From Cylindrodendrum hubeiense (taxonomy: Eukaryota > Ascomycota > Sordariomycetes > Hypocreales > Nectriaceae): DNA of 64,000 bases. A program made the translations under genes and the position numbers. Positions 10,636 to 22,406 of this stretch are shown here, in pieces; position 1 is the stretch's first letter; each line of letters starts with the position of its first letter. The DNA lies in assembly GCA_014621425.1 (NCBI GenBank), contig JAANBB010000064.1, positions 62,001 through 126,000 on the forward strand, given 5' to 3'. A model generated the notes under the pieces. The model was not told the origin of the DNA, searched no databases, and saw only the letters and a program-made list of their open reading frames with translations.

Positions 10636-13031
10636 CTAGCGCGAGTGAACCATCGAGGTTTGGATGAAGTCCCTGAATACTGCGCGTGCATCGTCGGGGC
10701 CAAGCACAGCCAGCTGGTCAATGCCCGAGGCTTCTACAGTCTTACGGGCCATATCCTTCTCCACCTCGCTCAGCAGCCTCTTGACAAAAGCGGCATCTAT
10801 ATGTGGCGCTGTTTCGTGCAGGAACTCCTGCAACCCGCCCACTACCTCGAGAGATGCAGGCCCAACAAGGGCATCAAGTGCCGCTGCAGACGTCTCGTCT
10901 TCCCTTTGGAAATTGCTCATCGGCATGCGACGCCGAGCCCTGAAGAACGCATACCGTGAAAATGACGCATGAGTTGGATATCCCCACGGATCCTTCCATT
11001 CCCTCCGGGCCGCCTCAGACTCCTCAGGATTCACATACTCTTCTACAGTAATGAGCACCACCCAGCTTCCCGCCTCGACGTCTCGCATATTTGGATTATA
11101 CTCCGTCTGAGCTGTACCGTCATTCTCGCTTCGTACCGCCTTACCGCCGCCGTTTTGCGCCATGCAGAATGATTCAGCAGGGACGGGGCTTACAACGAGA
11201 CGGGCTGACTTTGCTGCATAAGCTTCAAGTGTCGGAGGACCGAGAGCGAAGCTCAAGAGGTATCTGTCAGTTTGTATCGAGCGGATATATGACAAAAAGC
11301 CAACAGCAAAGCGCTCAGGACTGAGAAGCGCATCTCCGACGAAATGATAGTCTGGTTGGAATTTTGGAATTTCGGAAAAGTCCAGCTGACGACGCACAAA
11401 CATGTGCGTCACAGGAAAAGCGCAAGCAGGAATCATAGACTCCTCCTCCTTGAGATATGGAAGCCATGGCATTTCCCGCAATGGTGCTGAGAAGGCGCAA
11501 GTCAGAGTAATCTTCCTGTTCTGGAACCAATTTGCCTGCGCTTCGGTAGTGGTATCTTCGCGTTTCTTCTCGCTTGTCGTTGACGACGATAAGTCAGATG
11601 CCTTCGAGGACGATGCGCATATTAGCTTAAATAGCTGTGCACTAGCGTCATCGGTTTCCCTGTCTGGGTGTTGCAAAAAGCACAACTGTACTAGGTTCAT
11701 CGACTGAGATAGAGCAGCTACAAGAGCTTTGGGATCGCCGCTTATGTTGTCGATACAAAGACTGAGCGCATAAGCATTTTTCAGTTCGTCAGACTCAATG
11801 GCAGCCGCAATAGCTTCATATGTGATGTTCTCCAGTGCAACGCAGTTGATATGCGCGTGCCCGGCGTAGGCTAAGCGAAGCAGCTGGCTCAAGGTGTCCG
11901 ACGAGCGGAGGTTTCCCGGAATCTCCAATAATTGCGTAAGTAGCTGTCTTTGAAGCTTGGCCAACCCGGGTGGCGTATATGCCACCGAGTTAGAATTATT
12001 GGTATCTTGGGTCTGGCTTATGGTGGTGCCGATGGCATCTGAATATCCAAGATTGTGATCACGCTGATGAAAATGCAGTGAAGGAGAGCTATCAAGGGGC
12101 CTAGTTGTCAAATCGTGGTGTGTACTATAATGAGAGGGCCAGATGTCTTGACTTGATTTCAGTTTATGTAGGAAATGAAAAAGCAGGGATTCGGCTGAAA
12201 GGGGTGACACATACAATCTAATGTACCAACATCGACAAGGCGGACTGTTTTCAGGTCTGCTAGCTCTGGCCCGTAGACCTGATATGGAAATTCATCTGTA
12301 TATTGGACGGCGGAGAGTGGTAGACGAGGGCGGTATTCTGTGAGAACTATGTCAGGCTCTCGGGCAAGTGGTACGCCCTCAATAAGATCATAGTAGCCGT
12401 GTTGGTTCATCTGGGCCTCGGCCATGTAGTGGATTGGAAAAGCAACGATACCATATCCTATGTCGTCGAGGTCTGAGATATCAAGCACAACCATACCATA
12501 CTCGTACCGGTCATCGCGAAATGCTGTCGTAAGGGGCTGTAGCTGGACATCATGTGGGCGAGTACGGTTTACGGGGTCGTCCGTTAAGCCTAGTATCAGG
12601 CATGTTGAGATGAAGGGGAACTCGCGGATGACGTGGCTCCATGGGAGCTCCGGTCGGGGAACACAGAACGGTGAATCTTCTCTCGCCAGTATTTGAGGTT
12701 GAATAACGTCAGGAACTTCTGGGCGTTGCAAATGATGGGTTTCATGATCACTGCTTCTGTACCAGGCCGCGGCAAGCTCCATCTTGGCCTCGAGGGCGAT
12801 GCGGTTGGCTGGCTCTGATAGAACACGGACGAGGCGCATGGTGTCGCCAACGACACGTCTAACGCGAAAATCGAGGGAATACTGCACATCGTCACCTTGA
12901 CGCAGCGCCACGGCGAGAGGCCGGTGCGCACCGGCGGGGCCGATATTGGCGACAATGTAGAATAGGAAGCTCCTGGGACCCATGTTGGACAGGCACGTGT
13001 ACTCGAGGGGGTAATCGTAATGCCAACTCAT
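10636..13031 (-). CDS. Conserved fungal protein of unknown function
   Basis: Two exons on the minus strand (13031-12215 and 12146-10636) give 775 residues. The junction is a phase-1 intron of 68 nt with donor GTATGT and an ACTGAA branch-like site ahead of the AG. Another AG nearer the branch point does not keep the frame. The protein starts MSWHYDYPLEYTCLSNMGPR. I see no signal peptide, membrane segment or catalytic motif. The middle (after the join) is Ser/Thr/Asp-rich and low in complexity, and the C-terminal third looks globular. I do not recognise the family. The intron boundary is the least certain part of the model. Confidence 0.7.
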
Positions 13032-15126
13032 GTTGTGCGGGGGAATTTGGCCTGATCAGCAATGGGTAAGGTGAAAGAGAGTCTCGTAAAAGAGACGGGA
13101 ACGGGCGTTGATGGGAGATTGATGATGATGATGACGATAATGGGCTAAGACTGTACCAGAAAGGCTCATAGGACCAGTAGGTATTTATGAAGGTATTGAG
13201 GAAGGTGTGGTCAAATGTACCAGTCACATGTAATATCTAGACACCGACTAGCTGATAAACTTAAGTGGCGTGAGGAGTCGCCTGTTGGGACCTATCGGGA
13301 TGTCCGCGCCTCCAACACGCAGCACTGAGTATTGATTCAATGCTACATACCTACCTGAATAGTCACCCCCAACAATTCTTGCAGTCCCAATCCGATTGTG
13401 GCGCTGGGCCTGAGCTGTCGCTGCTTTAACCTGAGCAATGGGTGATCCAATGGGTGAACAGGGTGATAAGCCTGAGCTAAATGCTACGCATCGTTTCAGG
13501 TCACTGCTTGTTTATGCTAGCGCACAGTCGCTGACACGGAAGGTAATACGGTGTCGGTACTTTGGGTGCCTGGCAAACAGCCCGGCTCCAGGCTCCAGGC
13601 TCCAGGTATATGACGTCGGTTGGCATGACTGCTTATTCTTTTCTGTTCCCTGAGCTGATGGCAGGGGCTCGAGAACGAAAATAATATTCAATTATGGTGG
13701 GTATACTCAAATGCTAGACCGGCATGTCGTGATGGAATAAACTACTAGCTACACGAGCCTCACAGCTGGCCATTCAGTATTGCTTTGCCTGATCGCACCC
13801 CGAGTCTGAAGGGCTCTCGGCTGTGCTTGGCATTTTGCTAGGTGGCTATTGTCGGATTTGCTACATAGTGCTCATTTTAAAGTAACACCGATCGGTGTAC
13901 AGTGAAGTCAGGGTTTCGGCTTAAGAACCTGCAAACCCATCTCCGGGTGTGGTACATTTCTTGAAAACGTTAGCCCTATTGTTGAAAACTTTCGTTTCCA
14001 GTTTTATGGCCATTGGTCAGCTGAAGTACTAAGGAGAGAATGATATCCAGACTTGTAGCATTAACAGAGTGGCCTAGGTCTCTGGTACGGGAGGCAGGTG
14101 TACAAGCTTGAGAAGGCCAGTCCAAACGACTTATTGCCTTTTAAATAAGATGCCATGGTCAACGAACTGCAAAGCTGATCGAATTCCTTATTCTTTTACT
14201 GAAACTCAAACTAGGGCCTACTCGTCATAGTAATGGAACGACACCAACGACGAGATGAGTGTTGTGAGAAACTTGCCCAACATATCAATAAGCTACGTCT
14301 GACTCACTTGTTAGTAACAGGCTGATGAGTTTAGATAACAGGCTACGCATGAAAATAAAGCCTTCTGAAGTTCACCTTATGCCTCAAGCGACCGGCGTTT
14401 ACTTCTAGCTTCCTATGCAGGGTAAAGAGGAAATATTCTCCAAGGTTTCCTCCAAAGTATTTGCTAAAGGCCTGAGTGACCATGAGTGACCATTCTGTTG
14501 GTACCTTCCGGTTTCTATGCAGCGAGGTTGAGGAATCATTTGAAGCTGTTATAGCACGTGGGAAAGGGGCGATCCTGGATACTATTATACCGGTGGGTAG
14601 ATGATATGACTTTTATTGAAACGTTGATTAATGGTCGTACCAGGTGTCCAATCCAGACCTCAGCCTTAGTACTATTATCGACCAGGTATGAAAAGAAAAT
14701 GCAAGGCTCTTTAAGTAGATTGAGGAGGTGACGAGTAAAGTAGATGCAGAATGCGAACGGAGAGTGTTTGACGAAGAAAGAGTTCATTAATTATATAGTA
14801 AATACACTAGTCTAAAGACATAGCTTCAACAGAAAGCAGATATATTAAATTTACTTCAAGGAACAGTTTTAAAGTACACTGCCGATTTAGATATAGCAAT
14901 CCCAGTTTTAGAAGGACTGAAGAAATAGATGACTGAGTGCTAAACGAAGTGGTATGAACTGCACCAGGCCTGCAATGTAGTCACAATCTAGCCAGCGTTC
15001 AAAGCCTCTTGCGGCGTTCATGCACATTGTCTCTGAGGAGTCGGCTCACTTAAAGTTCAAGCGCAATAGAAATGTTCAAATGTCGCCTTGCTGCAAGTCT
15101 TGATTTGAATGTAAAGTCGTTGGTAC
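13032..15126. other. Intergenic, no recognisable gene; AT-rich from about 14500
   Basis: No protein family could be read on either strand. From about 14500 to 14950 the DNA becomes AT-rich, with many stops interrupting a lysine/glutamate-rich reading (for example around 14700-14900). This could be a decayed mobile element or gene, but nothing decisive remains. Confidence 0.5.
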
Positions 15127-15606
15127 ATGCGTCCAAGGATATGTTTAGACTTGTGCGCACCCGACTCAGCTCTCCTGTGCAGGATGTTGCGGCCCGCTCT
15201 CCCACCGTCATATCACCGCCCTAAGCTCTGTTCTATCCAGACCCTCCTCCTTCTGCAGTACCCGCCCGATGATCCCCTCAACCCGATCACACCTTCCAAT
15301 GGGGCCTTACCTGTCAAGCGCTCGCCATTGGCCAGAGTCTCAGGCTTCACCTCGATGCCACTAACTGGACCATCCCTCAGTGTGAGCGCATCGTCCGCAA
15401 GCGCCTGAGCTGGGCCCTCTTTATGCAGGACCGCTGGACCACGCTGGCATACCGCCGCCCAGTGCATATCCATCACGACGACTGGACGGTCAAGGACCTC
15501 ACTCCCGCCGATTTCTCCAACTGTGAGTGTGAAGGATCAGCGGTCACCCAGGCCCAGGCCCAGGCCCTGACAATCATGGTAGATCCATTGCGTCCACAGG
15601 CATAGA
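15127..15606 (+). pseudogene. Fragment of a Dal81/TamA-like Zn2Cys6 regulator
   Basis: Two adjoining frames together give the middle homology region of a fungal-specific transcription factor. One frame (to about 15286) reads KLCSIQTLLLLQY then PDDPLNP. The other, from about 15290, reads TFQWGLTCQALAIGQSL, LHLDATNWTIP, RIVRKRLSWALFMQDRW and YRRPVHIHHDDW. This pattern recalls the nitrogen-regulation co-activator Dal81/TamA. There is no zinc finger, start or C-terminus, and the frame changes with no intron between the two parts. It is therefore a dead internal fragment. The family name is from recall, not a search. Confidence 0.65.
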
Positions 15607-15757
15607 GCAGTATAATAATAATAGTTCCCCAAGCCTTATCGCTACTGATCGCTAATTGCGCCTCTATGAAAGACCGCCATTCTTGCTGTTTAATTCTTGC
15701 AGCCTTCTTATTTTACGTTTCTCTCACTTTTATATAAACTTCTGACGGTGGCTTCCT

Positions 15758-15853
15758 ATGCGTATGGCTGATGCCGACGCGAAGCGGTATGGCCAGACGC
15801 CGCTAATGTGGGCCGCCAAGAGAGGCCATGAGGACATCATCAGGATGCTGCTC
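15758..15853 (+). pseudogene. Single ankyrin-repeat remnant
   Basis: One ankyrin unit is readable (YGQTPLMWAAKRGHEDIIRM followed by LL) and nothing ankyrin-like follows. It is isolated between the Dal81-like fragment and the larger ankyrin relic, so it is probably debris. Confidence 0.6.
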
Positions 15854-15859
15854 ACTATG

Positions 15860-16443
15860 GGTTTGGGTTGTTCCAACATTGACAATCCTGACACGTGCGT
15901 CCCAGAAGCAGCGTGGGGTACCTGGCCTGACTCATTTGCGGAATCACAGAGGGGTGCAAGAGAAGACAATAATAACTGCTCGATACCCGGGGGGAGTTAG
16001 TCGGGGGGAAGCTAGGGTGGTAGAGGCGGAGGCGGAGGCGGTTGGTCAGATTGATCGAGAGGAACTGCAAGCACTTTATTAGATCTAGAGACGAAATGCT
16101 ACTACTTTCCCTGTAGAAGACCAGCGTTTCATGAGAACTCGATCTCACTCTTGGAAGGAATCCGTCTCCAATGCAAGTGTTGTATTTTGTGGTTTATTGG
16201 TAGGGTTTCGTGATCTGGTAGAAGGCCTCTACGGTGGTCAGGCCATGCGGGTTCGGGCGATTTGGTCTGCGAAGGTCCTCTTGTGGCTACCAGATGCATG
16301 TGACATGGGTGATGAACCGGGATTCCCAGAAGTGAGTGTCCAACCACAAACCCCAGGAAAGTTCCAGTTTTCATTTTGTTGTGTAAGCAGGGACGGACAG
16401 CAGGTACGGGCAGCAGGCAGTAGGCAGGGTGGTAGCTAAAATA
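15860..16443. other. Intergenic, no gene seen
   Basis: Short spacer with purine-rich stretches (a GGCGGAGGCGGAGGCGG run near 16026). No family recognised on either strand. Confidence 0.5.
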
Positions 16444-18291
16444 TTACCCTAGTAGCCTAGCTATCTCATCACTGGCATCGTAGTGTAGCGGCGTCCGGCC
16501 GTCCCCATCCTTAGCCTCCTTGTCGACCTCGAGCTCCTTAACAAGTACCCGCACGGTCTCCGTATGCCCACACCTGACGGCCTCGTGTAGTGGTGTCCGG
16601 CCGTCCCCATCCTTGGCCTCCTTGTTGGCCTTAAGCTCCTTCACGAGCGCCCGTACAGTCTCCGTGTGCCCACCCCCGGTGGCGTAGTGTAGTGGCGTCC
16701 GGCCGTCCTTATCCCTAGCCTCGTTATTGGCCTCGAGCTCCTTCACGAGCGCCCGCATGGTTTCTATGTGCCCTCCCGCGGCGGCGAGGTGCAGCGGCGT
16801 CTGGCTGTACCTATCCTTAGCCTCCTTATCGGCCTCGGGCTCCTTGATGAGCCACCTTACTACTTCCTCTTTCCCCGCTGTCGCTGCTAGATGTAAGGCA
16901 GTCCTGCCGTTATTATCTCGCAGCTTTTTATTCGCGTCTTTCCATAGATAATCAACAACCTCCTTATGTCCCTTGTACGCAGCTCAGTGTAGAGGCGTAT
17001 ATCCTGAGGCGTCCAGGACATCAAGAGCTGCTCCTGCTTTAATCAACGACTCTACTACCTCGGAATAGCCATTCATTGCTGCACGGTGTAGCGGAGCTAC
17101 TCCATCTGTGCCTCGCACATCAAGTTCTGCGCCTTCTCGCAGAAGATTCTGTACGGTTAAAGTAGTGCCGCTCTTGCAGGCGTAGTGTAATGGAGACCAG
17201 TTGAGGAGGTCTCGGGCATTGACATCCGCTTGATGCTTGAGCAGGTGTTCGGCCGCCTCTGCACTGCCCTTCGCTGCGGCGTAATGGAGCGGCGTCCAGT
17301 AATGGATATCCATCTGATTCACCTTCTCTCCACCCAGTAAAGCTTTTTGAATGTCTCTGCCCACGGTTCTGGACTTGGATTGAGCGAGTTCGTGCAGCCT
17401 CGTGAAATTGAACGTTGCCAGGGAACTTGTGTCTCCCTCCCCAGCAGACCCGGCATCCCGCACAATGTCGCACTTCCACTCACGGCCCTGTTCCTTATAT
17501 AACCCTAAGATCACCTGACCTCCTTTCAACTCCTCTTCCAGATCTGATTTCACCTTTTTCATCGCCACGATATCTCTTTTCTTATATTGCTGAGCTTCCC
17601 TCAATTTGACAGTTAGAATGATCGTCCTCAAATACTCCACCAATATAGCTGTGACCTTCTTGGCAATGTGGCTCTCTTCCGGGAATGTCTTTGCTATGCT
17701 AAAGAGCCACAGGTATACGTCACCCGCCTGCTTCCAATGCTGCACCCTCTCATGTGGCTTAGCATGTTCTCGCGCCAGTTCAACGATCTTGTCAATTTCG
17801 GGGAGCTTCTTCTCCGCACTCAGCGGTGGGATGATACTCAGATAGACTTGATCAAGGGTTCCAAGTCCTGTGGTATGGATGTCCTGGACCATATTCGACA
17901 GCTGATCGTTCCGGAGCGTGAAGTTTTGCCAGGTATCGACGCTGCTAGAGTCATCGAGCCGTATGTTAGAGCGGCCTTTGATGGGATCCGGTAATGTCTT
18001 CGCCACAGCCCACATGAAAGCCGAGAACATGTCTTGGGCATATAGTAACTTGAAGGAGCTATACGACTCTGTCGCGAAGAGGCGATAATCTTCATCCTTG
18101 TCCAAGTCATTCCTGGTCTTATATCGAGTTAAACGGATATCCTGTTGAGATGTGCTGTTGGTGATGGAACCTTTAGTGCTGTTTCCTCCAACTTGCTGCC
18201 CACCACAGCCAACGACTCTGTGATTTTCCATCTGAAGCGTGCCGTCCTTATCTTCTTCAATTTCCAAGATTCTTGCTGTATCAAGTACCAC
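16444..18291 (-). pseudogene. Ankyrin-repeat protein, interrupted by an in-frame stop and 5'-truncated
   Basis: One frame on the minus strand stays open from 18291 to 16444 apart from a single TGA at 16986-16984. Before the stop come a helical region (YAQDMFSAFMWAVAKTL, TTGLGTLDQVYLSIIPPLS, EYLRTIILTVKLREAQQYKK) and ankyrin repeats (WTPLHYAAAKG, WSPLHYACKSG, VAPLHRAAMNG). The TGA falls inside YTPLH-stop-AA, where a Trp, Tyr or Cys is usual. After it, five more good repeats follow in the same frame. The first ATG is at 18231. The helical part is known from large fungal STAND/ankyrin proteins, whose N-terminal portion is missing here. A shortened protein ending at the TGA could still be made. 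Confidence 0.75.
16474..16881 (-). repeat. Four 102-bp ankyrin-coding DNA repeats
   Basis: The units correspond to 34-residue ankyrin repeats (DGRTPLH, GHTETVRALVKEL, KEAKD). At least the first three are highly similar at the DNA level, for example the shared segments GTCCGGCCGTCC and GCTCCTT. This points to recent tandem duplication within the gene, downstream of the premature stop. Confidence 0.85.
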
Positions 18292-18450
18292 TTATTCGGT
18301 TACCTTTGTAGCCCCGAGACCCCCTCGTGTAATCTCTTGCTTCGCGTTCATACTTCCAAATCCGCCCTTAACTTGCGGTCTCTGAAGGTTAAACTTGGCT
18401 GACAGTAGTGACCATCTTCGACCAGCCTGGCAGTGTGACTTCTCGGGAAG

Positions 18451-19370
18451 TCAGTCTGCCGCCGCCTGCGCTGATCCCTTAGTAGGCGTGGACGATTTAG
18501 TGGCCCTTGTGCTACAACGTGTTCGACTCCTGGATGTGTGATTCCGGGTACTTGAACGCGGACGGCGTTGCCGCTTAGCCCGGGTCTCACGAGAGTTGAA
18601 GCTCGACGTGAAGCTTGTCGTAAAACTCATCGACGGATCGTCAATGTCCAGCGTCACAGACGCTTGACTTGGATCTTGCGAATCGTCATCCGGATGGAGA
18701 TAATGGGGAGGGGCAAGCGCTTCGTTGCTGTCCGGGGCCGTGGCAAAGTCGTCGGTGTTAGCATCACGGACGTCTTGAGATGCAACGTAGCCCACACAAT
18801 CCACAAATTCGTCAGAAGTCGAGTCCTCCTCATGTTGTGTCTCGGTTGTGGTGACGAGGTTCTCTTGTGCAGCCGCCGTCTCTGCTAGAGACGCTCTGGC
18901 GTTCGCAGCCTCGATGAAGTTGTCTCGGTGTCGTTGAGCCAAGTCCCTGGCGTTTCTGAATGCGGTAGCTCCACGCCGAAAGGTATCGATATTGCCACTC
19001 ATTCCCCAAGTGTCAATCTGGGTCATCTGGTACTCGGGCCGCTCCCATCCGTGGTCGGCGCGGTGATGTGGTGGGCGTACACCTGAAGCGTGCCGGTTCC
19101 GGAGTGGTAGGTCGAGCTGCAGTTGTAGGCATTGCTGTCGTATGTCAGCTCAGTCTCTTCGTAGTTTTGTAGGGCATGCGTAGCGCGGGCTGGGAGCCCT
19201 CCGTTGAGGCAGGCCTGTCGTTTTGCCACGTCCGCACCTCCTCGTGGTGCTTTGGCTTCGAGGAAGAAGTTGGGCGCAACTGGAGCATGTCCGTGGTTTG
19301 CCGATGTGATCAACTTGCTCAGGTCTTGTCTGATTCCCTTGTCAATGTGTGAAGGATAGGAAGGAATTTG
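18451..19370 (-). pseudogene. DUF7924-like (PD-(D/E)XK-like) protein relic
   Basis: Read on the minus strand, the sequence gives IDKGIRQDLSKLITSANHGH, PNFFLEAKAP, KRQACLNGGLPARATHALQ, YAHHITAP and then, after a one-base frame change near 19030, EYQMTQIDTW and FRRGATAFRNARDLAQRHRD. This order is what I recall for fungal DUF7924 proteins, whose E-x-K motif resembles PD-(D/E)XK nucleases. The tail is Arg/Ser-rich. No start codon is found: homology fades at about 19370, just before a palindrome and AT-rich DNA. The frame change has no splice signals. A dead 3' portion of a gene. Confidence 0.65.
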
Positions 19371-19379
19371 GTCATGTAA

Positions 19380-19402
19380 GGTAATAGCACAGTGCTATTA
19401 CC
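19380..19402. repeat. Perfect 23-bp palindrome
   Basis: Arms GGTAATAGCAC and GTGCTATTACC surround a single central A. It lies at the point where the DUF7924-like relic stops being readable and AT-rich DNA begins. It could be the end of an inserted or excised element, or a binding site. Confidence 0.9.
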
Positions 19403-20655
19403 ATATACACTATATTTATATATTATATCACTACTTTAGCTGGTGAGGAAGACTAGCTCTCTACTATAATACTTATTATAAAGATTATATCTTCATAAAA
19501 TTATTAAGTAGTCTAATAATCTAGTTATAATCAGCGAAAATAGATAAGTATATAATTACTACCAGTCCTGACCACCTATCCATGACATAGGCTATGACAA
19601 GAACCCAATCACAACAACACCAGCTCCCAAGTTCTCCTATAGAAAGATTATACAGTTAGCTATAGAACTGGGCTATTCTGAAATTATCCAATTACTCCTA
19701 GACAGTAGCGTAGATATCTATCGCACCCAACCCAGCTAACTCATGCCAGGTCATACTTATAAGTTGGTACTAAGGACTGTATATCTCGAGATGACAGCTA
19801 GCCCAGAGGCTAAGGTTGCGATAATGGTAGGCGGTAGATCATCACCATACTCACCAACTGGATCACCCTCTGCTCGAGTTAAAACAGCGAGAGCTCAGGC
19901 CCAGGCGCCAGAAACGGATTGGGACCGCAAGAACTGTCGGGGGTGACTATTGAGGTAAGATATCATCCCCAATATGCGGTACCTATGAAACCCCACAGCC
20001 TAAATCTAGGTTGCCATCTCTGTTGAAGCCTCCTTCGTATCCAATCTTTATTCGATGAAGATGTACAAAACCCCTCCAATCGACAAGCTCTCTTCCTCTG
20101 GGTCCCCCGCATGTCAATTGGTCACTCTTCTGTTTGCACACTCATGGTTGGCGTATGCTGGGAAACTCCGTTACCAACTATCAGGACGCTGGAGAGTAGC
20201 AATGCTCGAAGAGCAACGGAGCTCAGTGGACTTGGAAGCGCTAACACACCTTGTAAACTGTGCAAAAGTGACTAGCAGCAGAATTCGTAGCCAAAGACGA
20301 TTGTATTGGAACCACTTTGTTACAGTGGCGCCTGTCGGCTTCCACGCTGAAATGACAGGGGTATCCGTATATATACGTACCATTGGCCAGGATATGAGTC
20401 ATCTGGGAATATAACTGCCAAGATTTACCAAATCAGCTAGGCAGCGAGAACTCACGCAGTCGGTTGTCCATTGGCTTCCTTGTTCATACATAATCCCGCA
20501 CTTTAGCGGGGGTGAGGGGCTATCCATGAGCCCCACTCGTCGAAACGTAGACAAAAGCTGTTCTGGTAAACATCACAATTGTCAAGTCGCAAGCCACGGA
20601 ACAAGCTTCAGCAATAATTAGAATATTCCATACGATTCAGACCGACCTATTCAAG
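19403..20655. other. AT-rich decayed DNA and promoter of the nucleoside hydrolase
   Basis: 19403-19560 is very AT-rich with many TATA/TTAT steps. At 19644-19730 an ankyrin-like reading (KIIQLAIELGYSEIIQLLLD) survives without flanking repeats. From 19740 to 20655 no family is recognised. The last few hundred bases presumably hold the promoter of the nucleoside hydrolase. Confidence 0.5.
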
Positions 20656-22111
20656 ATGGCCCAACAATCGCCAGCTCGAGTCATCATAGACACCGACCCA
20701 GGGTAGGTACCCGTTTGATCTGACAGCAAAACACGCGGATGCACATCTTCCAGAGCTAATTCATCGCAGTGTAGACGACGTGTTTGCAATCCTGCTTGCT
20801 CTATCAGCCAAGTCTCACGAACTTGAAGTTTTGTTGATATCGATAACCCATGGAAACGTTGATGCTGAAAAGTGAGGTCAAGTTTTGAGTCTGTTACGCC
20901 ATCGGCTAAAATTCAATAGTTGCCTTCGCAACACTGTCACGCTCTTCGATGTGCTAGCCAAGGAGCGTGCTTGGAGGCGGTCTCGTGGGCAAGACGAGGG
21001 ATTTGAAGTAGAACAGGCTTCGAAGCCTATCGTCGCTCTGGGTGCCACGGAACCGATCTCTGCGGTTAAAACGCTGGCTGAATATTATCGTGAGTACTGG
21101 CTAAAGCTAAATCGGAACCATCTGACTTACTGTATCCCAGATGGAAGAGATGGCCTTGGAGGTACTCACTCGAGCGTAAGTTATAGGCTTAGTTACCTGG
21201 CAGCCAAGCACCATTAAATACGTCGCTAATCTAGCTAGCATCCTCACTTTACACCTCCGCAAAACTGGAAGACGCTCTTTGAGTCGGGTTCTGAAGCGTC
21301 ACTGCAAAAGGAGAAGTCCCTAAACTTTCAGCCTTCAACCTCGCCCTCTCACGTAGAGATGCTCCGTCTCTTGCGAGAAAGCCCTCCTAACACCATCACT
21401 ATCGTCGCCATCGGCCCACTCACTAACCTTGCCCTGGCCGCGGCTGAAGATCAAGAAACGTTCCTGAAGGCAAAGGAAATAGTGATTATGGGTGGAGCAG
21501 TGGATGTATGTGGCAACGTCACGCCAGCGGCCGAGTTCAACACGTATTCCGACCCTCACGCAGCCGAGCTCATCTTTTCCTTGACCTCGCCAGCAATTGT
21601 GGGTCAAGGTGGACAAAATGATGGACTGAAAGTCCGGTTGTTCCCACTGGACATCACTGTGCCTCATTTGCTCCGCAAGTCTCAAATCTTGCCAGTCGTG
21701 GATAAGCTGGTCGTACAGGGCAGTCCCTTGGCAGAGTGGGTTCAGGCCATACTTGGACATACCTACCAGAGGGTTAGCGACATGTATGAAGCCCACGAAG
21801 AAGACTTGGGTTTGTCGATGCATGACCCTTTGTGTATTTGGTATGTCATTTCTAGGCTTCACAGTTTGGACGGATGGGCATTCTCCGACGCCTCCCCTGA
21901 AGATATCAGGGTCGAGTCAGATGGCAAATGGACGAGAGGTATGTGTGTTGTAGACAAGAGGAATAAAAAGAAGGAGGATGGAGATGTTCCAGGCGACAGA
22001 GATGGTTGGCTTAATTCTCTTAAAGGGAATCGAATCTGGAGAGTGGCCAAGAGTCCTGGAACAGAACTATTTTCCGATTGGATGGTCAACAGAATCTTCA
22101 ACACAGAGTAA
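20656..22111 (+). CDS. Inosine-uridine-preferring nucleoside hydrolase
   Basis: Five exons (20656-20702, 20770-20871, 20920-21089, 21141-21175, 21239-22111) encode 408 residues. All introns are GT..AG and keep frame. The family signature DTDPGVDD spans the first splice junction at residues 12-19 and supplies the calcium-binding aspartates. Further conserved pieces are GNVDAENCLRN, GLGG, NTITIVAIGPLTNLALAA, EIVIMGGAV, EFNTYSDPHAA and the late MHDPLC segment bearing the presumed catalytic histidine. The enzyme splits purine or pyrimidine nucleosides into base and ribose for salvage. No signal peptide is seen, so a cytosolic enzyme is likely. No related gene is adjacent. Confidence 0.93.
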
Positions 22112-22406
22112 CGTATTCAGCTGGGTCCATGAAGTTCTTGGCAGTACTGTTTTCATTCGTTCTGTGGACGTTTTCAAAGACATATGGTTCGCTAGTTGTC
22201 TGCTCATTGCCACGGTGTATGGTGGTCGTTGCAAATCTCATTGGTAAACCGCAGATTTTGTCTGGTAAACTCAATCTATTTTTGTCAAGTCTCAACGCTA
22301 TAGGCTAAATGCAATATCTATAATCTTTTTGGAGACCCGATTGTCCAATCTCAAGAGACTAAATTCTTGGCAAGAGGTAGTCTCGGCAGTGGAAAATGCA
22401 GCCCGC

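Noticed and set aside
14500..14950. AT-rich stretch with Lys/Glu-rich broken reading, considered as a transposase relic
   Set aside because: No transposase motif, terminal repeats or target duplication could be seen.
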